A stretch of DNA of 64,000 nt, taken from assembly GCA_002794775.1 (NCBI GenBank), contig NBAY01000032.1, positions 124,001-188,000 on the forward strand, read 5' to 3'. Source of the DNA: Porodaedalea pini (taxonomy: Eukaryota > Basidiomycota > Agaricomycetes > Hymenochaetales > Hymenochaetaceae). Made by a program: the position numbers and the translations under genes. Shown in pieces: positions 36,682-48,633 of this stretch; positions within the stretch are counted from its first letter, which is position 1; every line of letters starts with the position of its first letter. The notes beneath the pieces are model-generated. The model ran no database searches and had not been told where the DNA came from. It was given only the letters and a program-made list of their open reading frames with translations.

Positions 36682-38266
36682 ATGGCCCCCGTCGCTACTG
36701 AACCGCAGCGCTCCGATGCGGATGCCGCGCCGAAGGACTTGAAGGCGAAGGATGTGGACGTGTTTGATCCTTCTGACTTGCAGGAGAGTATCTCATCGTT
36801 CAATCCGTTCTACTCCCCTCCGGGCGAGGAGGATGGGGATGATTCGTACGAGTATGATCGCTACAAGGTGTGATATATTTCTTCACTCGGCTTTATCATC
36901 TGCAATTCTGACCGTGGATCGTCTTCGCAGCCGTCGTTCCCGAAGTTCGATTGGCCGCCTCTTGAGCCGTTTGAAGTCACTGACCGCGGCAACTTTGCTG
37001 ATCCGGAGAAGCGCGCGCTCCTCTCGGCGGCGAAGAAAGTGACGCACCTCACCCCGGCTATCGGCACGGAGATCGAGGGCCTTGATCTCAGGCAGCTCAC
37101 GGACGCGCAGAAGGACGAGCTGTAAGCGTAAAATTCGATGCGACCATAACTCAGAAGCTAAATAAATCGCGCCTTTTAGAGCCCTGCTTGTTGCGGAAAG
37201 AGGAGTTGTTTGTGAGTATATTGAATTGAGAATTCGATAGCGGGTTTGACCTCTGACGGATTCGGTTTCGTAGTCTTCCGCGATCAGCCCATCGATATTC
37301 ACCAGCAACTCGACCTCGCGCGGCATTTCGGCCCTTTGCACAAGCATGCTACGACGCCTGTGCCGAAGGAGCCTGGTCTGGAGGAAGTTCATAGTGAGTC
37401 TGCCTACAAACGTCAGTGAAAAAACAAACATCCAATCACGCGTCACAGTCGTCTACAACGACTCCGCCCGCCGCCCTGATCCATCCGCGTTCTCAAAGCT
37501 CGAGCTCTGGCACTCGGACGTGACTTATGAGCTGCAGCCGCCGAGCACGACGTCGCTGAAGGGCATCACGATCCCGCCGACGGGCGGCGACACGCTCTTC
37601 AGCTCGGGCTGTGCGCTCTACTCCTCGCTCTCGCCGGGCTTCCAGACGTACCTCGAGGGTCTCTCCGCAGTGCACAGCGGCGCCGCGCAGGCCGCCGGCT
37701 CGCGCGCTGCGGGCCTGCATGTCCGCAGGAAGGAGGTCGAGACTGTGCATCCTGTTGTCCGCGTCCATCCGGTGACGGGCTGGAAGAGCGTGTACGTCAA
37801 CCCGGGCTTCACGCGCCGCATCGTCGGCGTGCCCAAGGCGGAGTCGGACGCGATCCTTTCGTTCCTGTTCCACCAGATCAGCGAGAACACGGACTTCCAG
37901 GTGCGCTTCCGCTGGGAGCGCGATTCCATCGCGTTATGGGACAACAGGGTGCGTTGTCGCATGCAATTCACTTCCTGCTTTTTGTGTGGCGATTCATTGA
38001 TTTTTGATTGACTGGCTGGCTGGATAATATGATTGCAGGTCGTGACGCACTCGGCGACGTTCGACTTCTGGCCTCACCGGCGGCACGCGCTGCGCGCGAC
38101 GCCGCACGGCGAGCGGCCCTTGTCCGTCGCGCAATACGAGCAGAAGACGGGGAAGAAGGCGAAGGACCGCCAGCAGGAGATCTGGAAGACGCTCGGCGTC
38201 GCTGACCCGCTCGAGAAGGCGCGGAACGCCGGTGCGGGCGGCGGGCCGAGAGGGTACAACGATTGA
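36682..38266 (+). CDS. TauD/TfdA-family alpha-ketoglutarate-dependent dioxygenase
   Basis: Fe(II)/2-oxoglutarate dioxygenase resembling fungal sulfonate/taurine dioxygenases, which release sulfite from sulfonates for sulfur use; the true substrate is not determined. ATG in ACCATGG context. Early exons give SFPKFDWPPLEPFEVTDRG, THLTPAIGTEIEGLDLRQLT, FRDQPIDIHQQLDLARHFG and LHKHATTPVP. A large exon from 37446 carries KLELWHSDVTYE, whose His and Asp are the HxD iron ligands, and LKGITIPPTGGDTLFSSGCA. VHPVTGWKSVYVNPGFTRRI follows. The last exon (from 38040) has VVTHSATFDFWPHRRHALRA, with the third iron-ligand His and the distal Arg that binds 2-oxoglutarate. A glycine-rich tail ends GGGPRGYND. 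All ligands are present, so the enzyme should be active. Confidence 0.9.
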
Positions 38267-39730
38267 GCTCTTTTCCGGCTGAAAGTTCAGCGATGTTGCG
38301 TTTGCAAATTGAATTGTAAAATGGAAAAAATTGGATGTTTGTTGTGTTGTAGGATTAATATTATGGGGGGAAAAGAATACAGTATTAGGTTGATGGCGAA
38401 CTTTGATTTTGCATGACGAGTACTACTGGCAGGCTTGAAAGTCGATACCGAACTGTGAAGACTTCCGAACTTCCAGCTGAACAGACGCCTGACTTCCGTT
38501 TGTCCAATGTGATGATGGAAGTTAATGAATGGTGAGGCCTTCTCCACTTCGCCATAGACATTCATGGATCCAGTGTGAATCAGCCAAGTATATGGTGGTT
38601 CGGATTGGTTGTGAGAAGAGACCAATCACATTTGTAGTGCATAGTTACAGGAATCTGTCGAGAATATTAATGCAGCTGCATACTCCGCCCATCGAGGCGA
38701 TAAATTTAGGTTTGAAGCCAGGGCGATCCTCCCGGTAAGGTAAGCCGGATCAAAGTATGATCCAAACTAGGTAATCTCGGAAGTTTTAGAGTTTCTCTCA
38801 CGTCGCCATTTTTTTCCCCTTGCTTTTTTATGTTTTCGAGTTCATGTTCTGGTCTGTTCTGGTTGACTACCACTTGCTTCAATATTACGCACAAAGACGA
38901 GGCCAATATGTCTATCACCTGCTATCGATCGTAGAAGCATCAACACGTACTCGGTTCAGGCGTTGTATATATTGCGCCCGTTCTACCGGAAGACACACGA
39001 ATTGTGATGACCCGACAAGCCAGGACAAGCCTTGGCGCCGTTCTGTCTTACATGGCTTCGCGAATCGTGATGTGTCGCAAGGGCGGCGACACGGCTTCGG
39101 AGCTTGAGCTTGCACTCTGCGGACTCCGCCTGGGCTGAATACAAAGTTAGCTGCGCTGACATCACGCATGATGGCTGCGACAGGCTGGCTGTAGTCACAC
39201 TGACGAAAGAGGCGGCAGAGCTGGGAGATGCTTCGCGGTAGGCAAACAGAACGTTAACTTCGGAGACCGGGTGCTGAGAATTATATTGAGATGGAGGTGG
39301 TCTGCTGATGCGTTGGATCTAGACTCTTCGCGAAGGGAATGCTACTGATCATCTGCTGCGTTCTAATGTCACAGCGCGTATTCCGTGCAGCTATCGCAGT
39401 TGTCTGAAAGGCATCCGTACGTGTGTTTTGTGTAAGGACTAGTACTGGTGTGTCCAGAGGCAACAAGCTTTACGTCGGGGGTGGGCTGTCTCGTGGATCT
39501 AACATCTAAACCCCGGGATGAATCCGCGCCCAAAGCAGCCGGTCATCTCCGAGTCCGAAGCACTGATGGCATGGCGGTCACGTCTTGTGATGCACACCTG
39601 CCTATTCGGGAGTGTCCACCGCATCTGGAGAGCGGTGCGTCGGAATCTGGAAAGTACTAAAGCAAGCACCCAGTGCCGTCTAGAATTGTATGGTTCAGAC
39701 ACTACCCCGCCTTCTCGTGGTTCACACCCA
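38267..39730. other. Intergenic region before the carboxylesterase
   Basis: 3' flank of the dioxygenase and 5' flank of the esterase. An in-frame ATG for the esterase lies at 39518, but the extra 71 residues have no conserved look. ACTAGTACTG sits at 39438-39447. No other gene seen. Confidence 0.5.
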
Positions 39731-42637
39731 ATGGCCATTGCACCCTCCGACATCGAGTCCGAGTCCGGCGACAGCGCAGCCAGCGGAGGCTTCTCGGACC
39801 CCGACCTCGTCGATACCGACACTGACGTAGAGGCCGTCGCCGACGTCGACCTCCACACTGACAAGCTCGCGTTACCAGATGAACAGCGTGTCGCGCTTGC
39901 GCACTCTACACTGCGCACCAAGTTCGTCGGCGTGCGTCACCGCGCGTCGGAACACGCTGCGGAAGTGCATCAGTTCCGCGGCATCAAGTATGCGAGCGTG
40001 CCTATGCGGTTCCGCAAGTCCGTCATGCACGAGACCTTCTCTACCGAAACAGATGCAACCAAGAACGGGTACGTGCTGCATTTTAAATTTAAAAAAAAGC
40101 AGTGTCTCATTTCCTCTGCCTTAGTCCTATTTGCCCGCAAATTAGGAACCACCGACTGGAGACGCGCCTGTACGGTCTCCCTCGGGAAATAATTCCTGAG
40201 AAAGAGGTGCTCGAGGAGAACGAGTTCGAGTGCCTCAACCTCACCATCACGGTGCCTGCACCCGCTTGCCGAGCTAAGCGCGGCCTGCTTCCCGTGATGG
40301 TTTGGATTCATGGAGGGGGAAACGTTACAGGCTGTGCTACAGACTGGATCTGGGACGCTGGAGCTCTCGTCCGTAGGAGCGTGCAGATCGCAAAGCCCGT
40401 TGTCATCGTTGCCGTCAAGTGTGTTTACTTTTCCTTTCTTTCTTATAAATTTTATACTATTTGTTCCGACGACTCCTCCCTCATCCCCCTCTTCGTTGTA
40501 CTCCCAAGTCCCACACCGGCCTCGCTAAATCGTTTCACCCCCTTCCCCGACAATGGTTCGTCTTCTACCTGCACCGAGAGCCCCCACTGTATTCTCGGTC
40601 GTTGCATTCTTAGCTCACGCCACTCTTCACTTGTTCAATTTCCCGAATTCTCCCGTTTCTTCCGTATCTTGAATATGAATAACTGACTTCGCTTCTTCTT
40701 CGTTCCACTATTTTGAACTACAGTTACCGGCTCGGTTTGTTCGGATTCGGCGCTAGCGAACTCCTACGAGAAGATAATGCATCTGCTGGAGAAGAAGGCG
40801 TAGGAAACTACGGTATGTTTCATGCTAATTTCTGATTTTGTTCTCGTCTTGCTCCACTCATTTAGCTAGTTGGTTTGCAAGCATACTAATTTATGACGTT
40901 CCATATTTCAATACAGGACTCCACGACCAGCGAATGGCTCTAAAATGGATCCGTAAATACATATCGGGTTTCGGAGGAGACCCGCACAATGTCACTCTAT
41001 TCGGGTCTTCGTGGGGTGCGGCGGATATACACGCCCACCTTCTTTCTGCGGCCAATCAAGCCGACGTATTTGCGGCCCCGGACCAAGAAGGGCCCCTATT
41101 TCATCGTGCGATTTTACAGTCCGGAGCACTCGTGCCGTCGTCTTCGGTCGTTCAAGATATCGGCTCTGCGGGCCACCACCTCGGGCGCATTATGTCTGCT
41201 CTGCATGTGTCGAATATCGAGCAGCTGCGTGCCGTGCCGGCCTCGAAGCTCGTTGCAGCAACAGGTGAACGGGTACGACCGGTCGATGATGGCGTCTTTC
41301 TCCGTCCGGACTGGCGTACGCTTGCCCTCCCGTACTCCATTTCGCCTGACGCGCCGCGTAGTTGGCGCCAGGATGTTATTATCGGGGATGTCGCGTGCGA
41401 GAGCGTGCTGTGGGCGACCCCGGCGCGACTGTGGGCGGCCGATGCGGTCGCGCGCCGTGCTCGAGCGGTTGTACAGAGCGTGCGCCGGGCAGACGCGTTA
41501 ATGCGTGCGTATGACATCGTTGACGGATCACCGACGCGTGAAACGGCTAGCCTGCAAGGCTCGCCGCTTGATGATGAGGAGAGTACGTCGAGCGGCAGCG
41601 AGGAGGCAGAGGACGAGCTCGCGGAGCGCGTCATGGAGTTGATGAATGATGTCGCGTTTGCGTGGCCCGTCGACGTCGCAGCTCGCTGTGCGGCGGACTC
41701 CGCCTTTGTTTTTGAGGAGCAGCCGCCTCCGTATGTCACTCATGATGGCTACCTGAGTGCCGCCGGTGATGGGTATCTGAGCTCCGTCTCAGAGTCGGAA
41801 TCGTCGGCCTCGCCCTCTCCGAGTAGCTCTACCGCAAACATCACATCGAAAAGCTACGCGAACGCACCTTACGTGTACCGCTACGTCTTCGACCAGGCGT
41901 CGCCGTACACGGGCTCGCCGCACCACGGTGTCGACCTGCTCTACCTCTTCGGGAACGTGCCGTTTCCAGAGGACCCGGAGCTCACGCCCGAGGAGAACGA
42001 AGAGGTGAATTGGGTGAACACGAAGGTGCGCGAGGAGATGCAGGCGCGCTGGCTCGCGTTCGCCGCGGGCGAGCGCCCCTGGGAGGCGCCGCTCACGCCG
42101 CAGCCGCCGGCGGGCGTCGCGGGCATGAGCGACCGCGGCATCTTCGCGACGCCGATGCTTGCGCCCGTGTCGAGTTTCGCCGGCGGGCTCGCGCCGACTC
42201 CGAGCAACGCGAGCCCCACATCGAGCCGCGCGTCGAGCTTTTCCAGCGCGTTCGGCACCGCGAACCCGTTCGCGCATACGCATCTCCACCAGCACCAACA
42301 TCAGCAGCAACAGCAACAGCAACACCCCGGACCGCACCCGCACCAACACCCACACCACCTACAGCACCATGCGCATGCGCACCACCACCACCACGGCGTG
42401 GGCGGGCAACTCTACGGCCCTGGGCACCCGCCGCCGATCTCGATCAGCGCGGCGGACAAGGTGTTTGTGTTTGGGCCCGAGGGCGAGACGGGTGCGCGCA
42501 GCGCGGCGATCTTTGCGGGCCGCCGGCGCGTGCATGCGTGGCGCTCGGCGCTTGCGCCGCTTGGGCTTGCGACTGCGCAGAAGGTGGGCCTGGAGCTTGG
42601 GAATGGCCCGCCGGTTGTTGGCTCGCCGCGGTGCTAA
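39731..42637 (+). CDS. Type-B carboxylesterase/lipase family protein with His/Gln-rich C-terminal region
   Basis: Alpha/beta hydrolase of the cholinesterase/carboxylesterase family; substrate unknown. The first exon starts MAIAPSDIESESGDSAASGG, an acidic serine-rich N-terminus, then VHQFRGIKYASVPMRF. After an intron comes GPICPQIRNHRLETRLYGLP. The oxyanion motif is PVMVWIHGGGN, then a long intron of about 300 bp (from about 40420 to 40723), then NYRLGLFGF. A late exon has MALKWIRKYISGFGGDPHN, then the nucleophile motif FGSSWGAAD and, after an acidic insert of about 90 residues, SPHHGVDLLYLFGNVPFP with the likely catalytic His. The 3' part encodes a run rich in His and Gln (42270-42410). No signal peptide is evident, unlike many secreted relatives, so it is probably intracellular. 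Confidence 0.85.
42275..42410 (+). repeat. CAN-rich repeat encoding His/Gln tract in the carboxylesterase
   Basis: CAC/CAT/CAA/CAG-rich DNA giving a stretch of alternating His and Gln, including a run of seven Gln and a run of five His. Length is likely variable between strains. Confidence 0.8.
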
Positions 42638-44008
42638 ATTCTAGCTTCGAATCCCTGCGCCCTGCACCTGGTATATACGAGAGAGGGCCGCAAGCGTGGC
42701 GTTTGTGCTGCTTCGTAGCCGACTTTATCATACAAGACACGCATCCAATTTTGACGATTCGTCTGGGAAAACAAAACGCTGATTCCTTATTTCCTCTCGC
42801 CCTTTAACGCTAAAATCAATCACTGTGAAGCAAGTGCCTACCTTTCTGCACGTCCTCCATCGGCACCGCAGGCTCATCTGCTCCGTCTCGATGAGTCTAC
42901 TCATATGTTTTTCATACTACTAGGTCTCGATTCTTCTTTTTTTCTTTCAGCATTTGGGATAGACACGGGACTCTTCTTCCTTTTCCCTTCCTCTCCTCTT
43001 CTCAGACTCCGAATTCAAATCCAAACCATAATGATATGTATAGTATATGCACTCTGTTGTTGTAAAAACCTAGCTTTCCTTTTTTTTTTTTGTGCCATTG
43101 ATGTCTCGTTCCGAGGATGTGTGTAATCCCCTTCCTATGAAAACTTGTAGTGCTCACGCTTCCTTTCCCTTAACCTCTTTCCCTCCCCTGCCCTGTCCTC
43201 GTTGGAAATTGAAATTGTTCTCTGTTTTGTTACTAGTACTGTGAAGAAGAGCGGAGGGTCGAGCATGTATCCGAATCACAATCTGTACACATTATATGAA
43301 TTCGCTTGAAGCCAGATGTCCGAAACTTGCATACTTACCCTCACTTCCGGACGTGTTTGCGAAAGAGCATGATGCCAGCTGGGATCTATGTACATGAGGG
43401 TATCGTAGCTGCCTTGCGTTTTCGCAAGGTGGCTGTGAAAGTCAGTTCTAGAGGTGTTTATTTGGTGTTATTTGTATTGAGGTGTTGGTAAATTGCTATT
43501 TTTGCTTTTGATCCCCGGCTCACCGAACGTATATGTGCTCGGCGTAAAGCTGCCTGTCGTGCTGTGACCTCCAGTCTGCCTCATTACCCCCGGTGGGCCG
43601 GAGACGACTTGACTTTCCAATAGCTTAAACTTCATGAGCTCATTTGAGCATCTGGCGGCAATATTTATACAAGGCCACACCCCTCGTCCCTCGTCCATAA
43701 CCCCAAATCCCGTGACCATCCACGTCTACGTAGATCCAAAATTAATATGCGATTAGATGCTGAGGTGTATCAATAGTCTATCTAACGATGTATGTGTGTT
43801 CGGATCGGAAATCCTACTCCTCTAATAGTAGAATATTATTATCCCCGTTGATCAATAAATACCATCGGGCCAAGGGCCAAAGCGAACCAGCTCTAAGACC
43901 TCCCAGTCCCTACCCCAAATTGATAGTTTCGACTTGCTATAGATTGCACAGGTGAGCGTGTTGCCAACTCTCATGCTCCCAGATTACACCAAAAAAGTCA
44001 TCGAAGCG
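42638..44008. other. Convergent intergenic region, carboxylesterase / acid phosphatase
   Basis: 1.37 kb with T-rich tracts (for example 43079-43091) and ACTAGTACTG at 43232-43241. Only short unsupported frames are present. Confidence 0.5.
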
Positions 44009-46344
44009 CTACTTCTGAGAGGCAGGCCGCAGCGCGCAAGCCTCCTCCCAGTCCGCTGGCACGAGCGCGCGGACCCGCTCCCGGAATTCGTTGAGCGTGC
44101 AGAGCTCGGGATGCCCCTCGAGGTGCTTACCCTTGTCGGCGCAAGCTGGGAGGATCATGCTTTGGTTCTGATATCGCATGCGGACGACTGCGGGGTAGAA
44201 GAGAAGAATATAATAACAGACGTGAGAGACGATAGGATGAGGGCAGAATGAAGTAAGTGTTACAGTGCGCATTGGGTTCAGAGGACTTCTTGAATGGCGA
44301 GACTGCACTGAGGACAGTCTGTAGGTATGATGGTTGGACCTCTGCGGGCGGCACCTTCTTGAAAAGCTCGAAGGTGATGGAAGAGGTAAAGGCCGGCCAC
44401 CTGCGCACAGCGGGTTAACATAGATACTCCTTTGATTTACATAGCCTATGCACTTCTCGTCAAATACATCCAGGGTCGCGAGCATCGCGGCAAGCGCAGT
44501 GTCGTGCGTGCTGTGCACAAGAATCCGCGGCTGAGACGGTTTTGTTACAGAAGCATTCCCATTGTTGGAACTCTTAGAAGACACAGGCTGCGATGTCTTG
44601 AGTGTCATTTTCTGAGAAAGGTCATTGAGGAGGCGGCCCATGCCAAGCCGGCGCACTTCTTCGGTCTTATCTGTTCAACAGAAGATATCAGGAAATCTGA
44701 AGCATCCTATTGAATGTGATAGGCGTTCTCACATCCTAGAAGTGAAGAGAGTTAGTCTCTGTATAATTACGACTAGAGTTTCGGGAATATTCACTGACCT
44801 GCGAACCATTCAGTAACAACGGCACGTTCCTAACAGAATAATAAAATGTCAGAATGACTGGAACAGGAGATCGACGAGGAAACCCTTACAATGAGCCCTA
44901 TGATCACTTTATCCTCGAATTCTGGGGGTACCTTTATCCCATTCGCCGTACTTGCTCTAATCTGGACAACGATATGCGAACTGAGATCGGGAAATACAGA
45001 TACAACGGTGGCATACCGTGTCAAGTACTCCAGATGCTCTAGGTTGTCCATCCTGCAAGCATAGATTAAATCTGAAAATATCCCCTAAAACAGTAGACGT
45101 ACGATACGAATGGGTTTCCCTCCAATATACTTTGACAACTTTTCATCAAGAGGCTCAAGGGTATGATTGTACGCAGAGGCAGCGGCTATTTACATTGTCG
45201 ACGTCAGTCGCAGGCTCCAAACAAGTTTGTCGAGCGTACCCTGAGCAAAACCAATGAGTAGCTGCTCCAGGCGTTTGCACGAGTAGGTGTTCGGAATAAG
45301 GTTCTCATCCACTCCATTCCTGGCAGCAGGACATCACCTATCAGCTGCATGATCAGGTTTTATAAAAGATAGCGACTCACCTCACTCGTAGTTGCGGAGT
45401 GACGCCTTGTGTGATCTTTGCGCGCGGATATAGTCCGTGCATGATTTGTTGCAGCGATTCGATGGTTCGAGGCATGTTCGTGGATCTACGAAATCTATTA
45501 ACAGCTTTGTGCATTTCTTGCGAAAGTGCACGTACCGGAAATAACCTTCGTTGCTATCAGACATCGTATCTGGAAGAAAACCGAGTCTTGTTTGCGTTTA
45601 AATACTGAATGTGGTAAGTTAACATATACGGAATTCCTACTTCTCAATGTATAATTTCCGCAGAGCTCGGCCATAATTGTATGTTGACTAGACGAAACAG
45701 TTAGGACTCATAGAGTGGTCGAGGAGAATATAGGCCGCACTTGTCTACCAATATCCGTAAGTTCCCCAAGTAGACTTCGAACCGTGGTCCGTTAGACAAC
45801 GCTTATAGAATTGCAACAAAGAATAAATGCATAAACACATACCATTCTCCGTCTGCCGCGTTTCCATCCGCCCTTTCTACAATTCTCTTGACCGGCAAGA
45901 AATCCACTCCATCTGATGAACGTGGCGAATCCTGGACAGACTCTCCAAACGTAGCCACGGAGGCACGGAATTGACGGGCGGTCCTGCACAGAGTCCAGTG
46001 AGCTGGAATAGAGGCAGGTGGGTCTGACATCCGTACTCTGACGGGTGTGCGTTCGCCTTTGGCAATCGCATTGTTGGTACTCTGCCAAAGAACGTAAGGG
46101 AAGGAAGACACATACCGTGACGGATGTAGACGTGCACTTGTTCAAGAGAAAGCTCGGCTGGAGCGACAGGATAGCTATCGATATCTAACGGAATTTGCGG
46201 AGGATATAGACCGTCGTCAGACGGCGCTGTGGAGGGTACCATAGTGTCCGAAGGCCGCGAGTTCGAGCTCTCCGTCGCCGAAGTTGCAACGGATACCAAA
46301 AGAACAAAGCCAAACAGAATTTCCAGCAGATCGCGCAGGTGCAT
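44009..46344 (-). CDS. Secreted histidine acid phosphatase (histidine phosphatase clade 2)
   Basis: Phosphomonoesterase with a phosphohistidine intermediate, related to eukaryotic acid phosphatases. The N-terminus MHLRDLLEILFGFVLLVSV is a hydrophobic signal peptide, so it enters the secretory pathway. The active-site motif is split by an intron: EQVHVYIRH on one exon and GERTPVRVR on the next (45803-46111). Mid-gene exons include EGYFRYVHFRKKCTKLLIDF and YSCKRLEQLLIGFAQGTLDK. The proton-donor motif is ILVHSTHDTALAAMLATLDV (HDT). WPAFTSSITFELFKKVPP, MRYQNQSMILPACADKGKHL and FRERVRALVPADWEEAC follow to TAG. About a dozen small exons; exact borders of the middle ones were not all resolved. Both catalytic His are present. 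It shares a 194-bp divergent promoter with the Rmd1-like gene. Confidence 0.85.
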
Positions 46345-46404
46345 GGGGAGATAGATATGTCACGACCCGCAAGAGAGATTTATAGCGGACAGCGCGCCTT
46401 ATAC

Positions 46405-46416
46405 ACGCGTACGCGT
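46405..46416. promoter_or_regulatory. Tandem MluI boxes in a divergent promoter
   Basis: ACGCGTACGCGT, two perfect ACGCGT words end to end, in the 194-bp promoter shared by the acid phosphatase (minus) and the Rmd1-like gene (plus). It is itself a palindrome. Whether it drives either gene in a cell-cycle fashion is unknown. Confidence 0.5.
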
Positions 46417-46538
46417 CAAAGTCAAGAGACGCGCGCAAGGCACCCGTTTAAGAGCTAGAAATAGTGCAATATTCTCACGAATACAACCTTGCTAAACTCT
46501 GACGTCGCGTTCACCGCCACTACTCTGAACTCTACGCC

Positions 46539-48633
46539 ATGGCTGTCGACCCTCCTAATGGAAGCCGCCTGCCTGTCGTCAACACCAAGGCGCCCACCGG
46601 AGAAACGAAACCACGCGGCGCGAATAGATCAACCAAAGTCGCGGGCAAGCTCCAGGTGTTGCCCGAGCAGCCGGATGTTCCAACGCAATCCGCAATACTC
46701 ACCGACCCATCTAAGCCGAAGCCGCCGCCAAAAGCAGAAGCAGCAGTAATTAATGAACCGACTAGTGCAAGCACTGGCGACAGCGATGAGGAGGATGCAG
46801 ACGATGAAGAAGAAGATTTAGACGAACAGGACGCCGAGGTGCGTCCGTCATTAACGCTTTGGGCCTTTATGAAGAACACGCGTTAATGGCCCGCTCGATC
46901 TTAGGTGTACACGCAAATTGCTCAAATTCCAGAAGGAACAGCCCGAAGAGACGCGCTGCGGCTCACGAAAAAGAAAGCGAAGTCGCTGCCACGCGTAACC
47001 GCTTATGCCACCGCTACGTATGCCCTAGGTTTATTGCCCCTTCGATAGGCATGCTAAAGTCGATGCAGATCTTACCGCTTGTCGGACCTCATGAAGTTCT
47101 TTCAGGCGCGTAGAAGCGCTTACCACACAAACCCGCGTCTCATCGACGAAGTGCTCTATACCACGTACTCGTACAATGCTTCGTCCTCCGACTCTCAGTC
47201 TCACATACGGCCTCCACCTTCACAAGAGACCAGTCGTGCGAAAGTCGGCGACTTACTCAATGCACCGGACATACAAGTACAGAACGAAGAGTCCGGTGAT
47301 GATGTCATCCCAAAGAATAAGGATAAGAAGCGGCGAAAGTTCGATGCTGGCGGAGGCAAAGATGCGGAGGTTTTCATGTTCGAGTATGGGACTGTTGTTA
47401 TATGGGGAATGACCGAGACAGAAGAAAAAAGATTCCTATCGTCAATGTGTGTACCGCATTAAAATGTCTAGATTAATGCTAATTATGAAAACAGAAAGCG
47501 GTTCGAAGTGGAAAGGCTTGGTAGGTTCAACTGGTCATTCTTTGACCGTTCACTGATTTTTTTTTTGTTTAGCTCCAGAAGACATTGAAATGGAGGATTT
47601 GAACTATTATTATGCTAATTACAGCCGGTGATTTTACTTTCGGAAATTCTAATTGGGTGTTAGTTGACGCATCTCAGGATTTTTAACGACGTTATCACAT
47701 TACGGAAAGGCTCAGGTTTCATGTAGGTTTTATTGATTTGACTGTCCTTTCTGTGGAACACATTCTCATGACGGGCCGAAGGACAAAGCTCTCATTATCG
47801 CATGCACTAGCGCAATCGGTCAAGATATCCTTGGTAAGATCAACTACAATGCAGATTGCTTTTGCTTTTGCATTCTGAACTTGCCCCATTAGTTCGAGAT
47901 GCTCATCGCGTCAAATATCGAGCATACAAAGGACGTCCCCGAGATAATCAGCGAGACGGGCAAAGTAGGTATGCCTCACAAAGGTCAGTAAGTTTTCGTA
48001 GTCCGATAAATTAGTCGAATAAATCTTTCCCTCTCGTGCAGAAATCATGCAACAGATCGGCGAGCTGTTCCTCTTGCGAATGAACATAAATCTTGTCGGC
48101 TCTGTCTTGGATTATCCAGTGAGCTGCATTTCGTCTATCTTCTTAAATAAGCTTTCATGCTAAGACGCCCGTCCACAGGAAGTATTTTGGGTTGGTTTTT
48201 CTCCTCTTCCATTGCGTTCGCCTTGTTATGGAAGTCTTGACGCTTGCGACGACAGAGCTATCCGGACTTGCAGCCATTATACGAGGCGGCTCGCAGCTAC
48301 CTCGAGATTCCGCAGCGTGTACATCTACTTAATACGCGCGTCGAGGTACGGCTCTCTTTTTTCTTTCTCATTTTCCGCGAGCAGAAACTGGTCATCTCGC
48401 TTACTTCGCTGTCCTGTCGGGCCGACTAGGTTTTGCAAGATATGTTGCAGTTGCTCAAAGAATCAGTGTCGAGTAAGCACTCTGAGCGCCTCGAGCAAAT
48501 CGTCATCGCGCTCATCGGGATAGAGATCGGTACGTTTCTATACGAATTAAACCAAGACTTCCAACCAACCAAGCCCGCTCATTATCATTTAGTTCTCGGC
48601 ATTATCACTATCATCGTAGACTTGTTCTCGTAA
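46539..48633 (+). CDS. Rmd1/Sif2-like DUF155 (YagE/RMND1) family protein
   Basis: Fungal relative of yeast Rmd1 and human RMND1. Family members act in mitochondrial translation (RMND1) or are needed for meiotic division and cell polarity in yeasts. The N-terminus is disordered and acidic (STGDSDEEDADDEEEDLDEQ, about residues 75-100), followed by AQIPEGTARRDALRLTKKKA. Conserved DUF155 blocks then appear over many exons: YRLSDLMKFFQARRSAYHTN, PRLIDEVLYTTYSY, EVFMFEYGTVVIWGMTETEE, RFEVERL, DIEMEDLNYYYANYS, RIFNDVITL, HALAQSVK-like remains near 47810 and LQDMLQLLKESVSSKHSERL. The last exon gives VLGIITIIVDLFS, a C-terminal membrane segment. An intron just before it (48530-48591) removes the extra residues that an unspliced reading would add. 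Confidence 0.87.

Noticed and set aside
39518..39730. Extended N-terminus of the carboxylesterase from the ATG at 39518
   Set aside because: The added 71 residues show no targeting signal or conservation pattern; the ATG at 39731 opens a typical acidic Ser-rich start.
41789..42358. Long minus-strand and alternate-frame ORFs over the carboxylesterase 3' end
   Set aside because: Caused by high GC content and the CAN repeat; only the esterase frame has family motifs.
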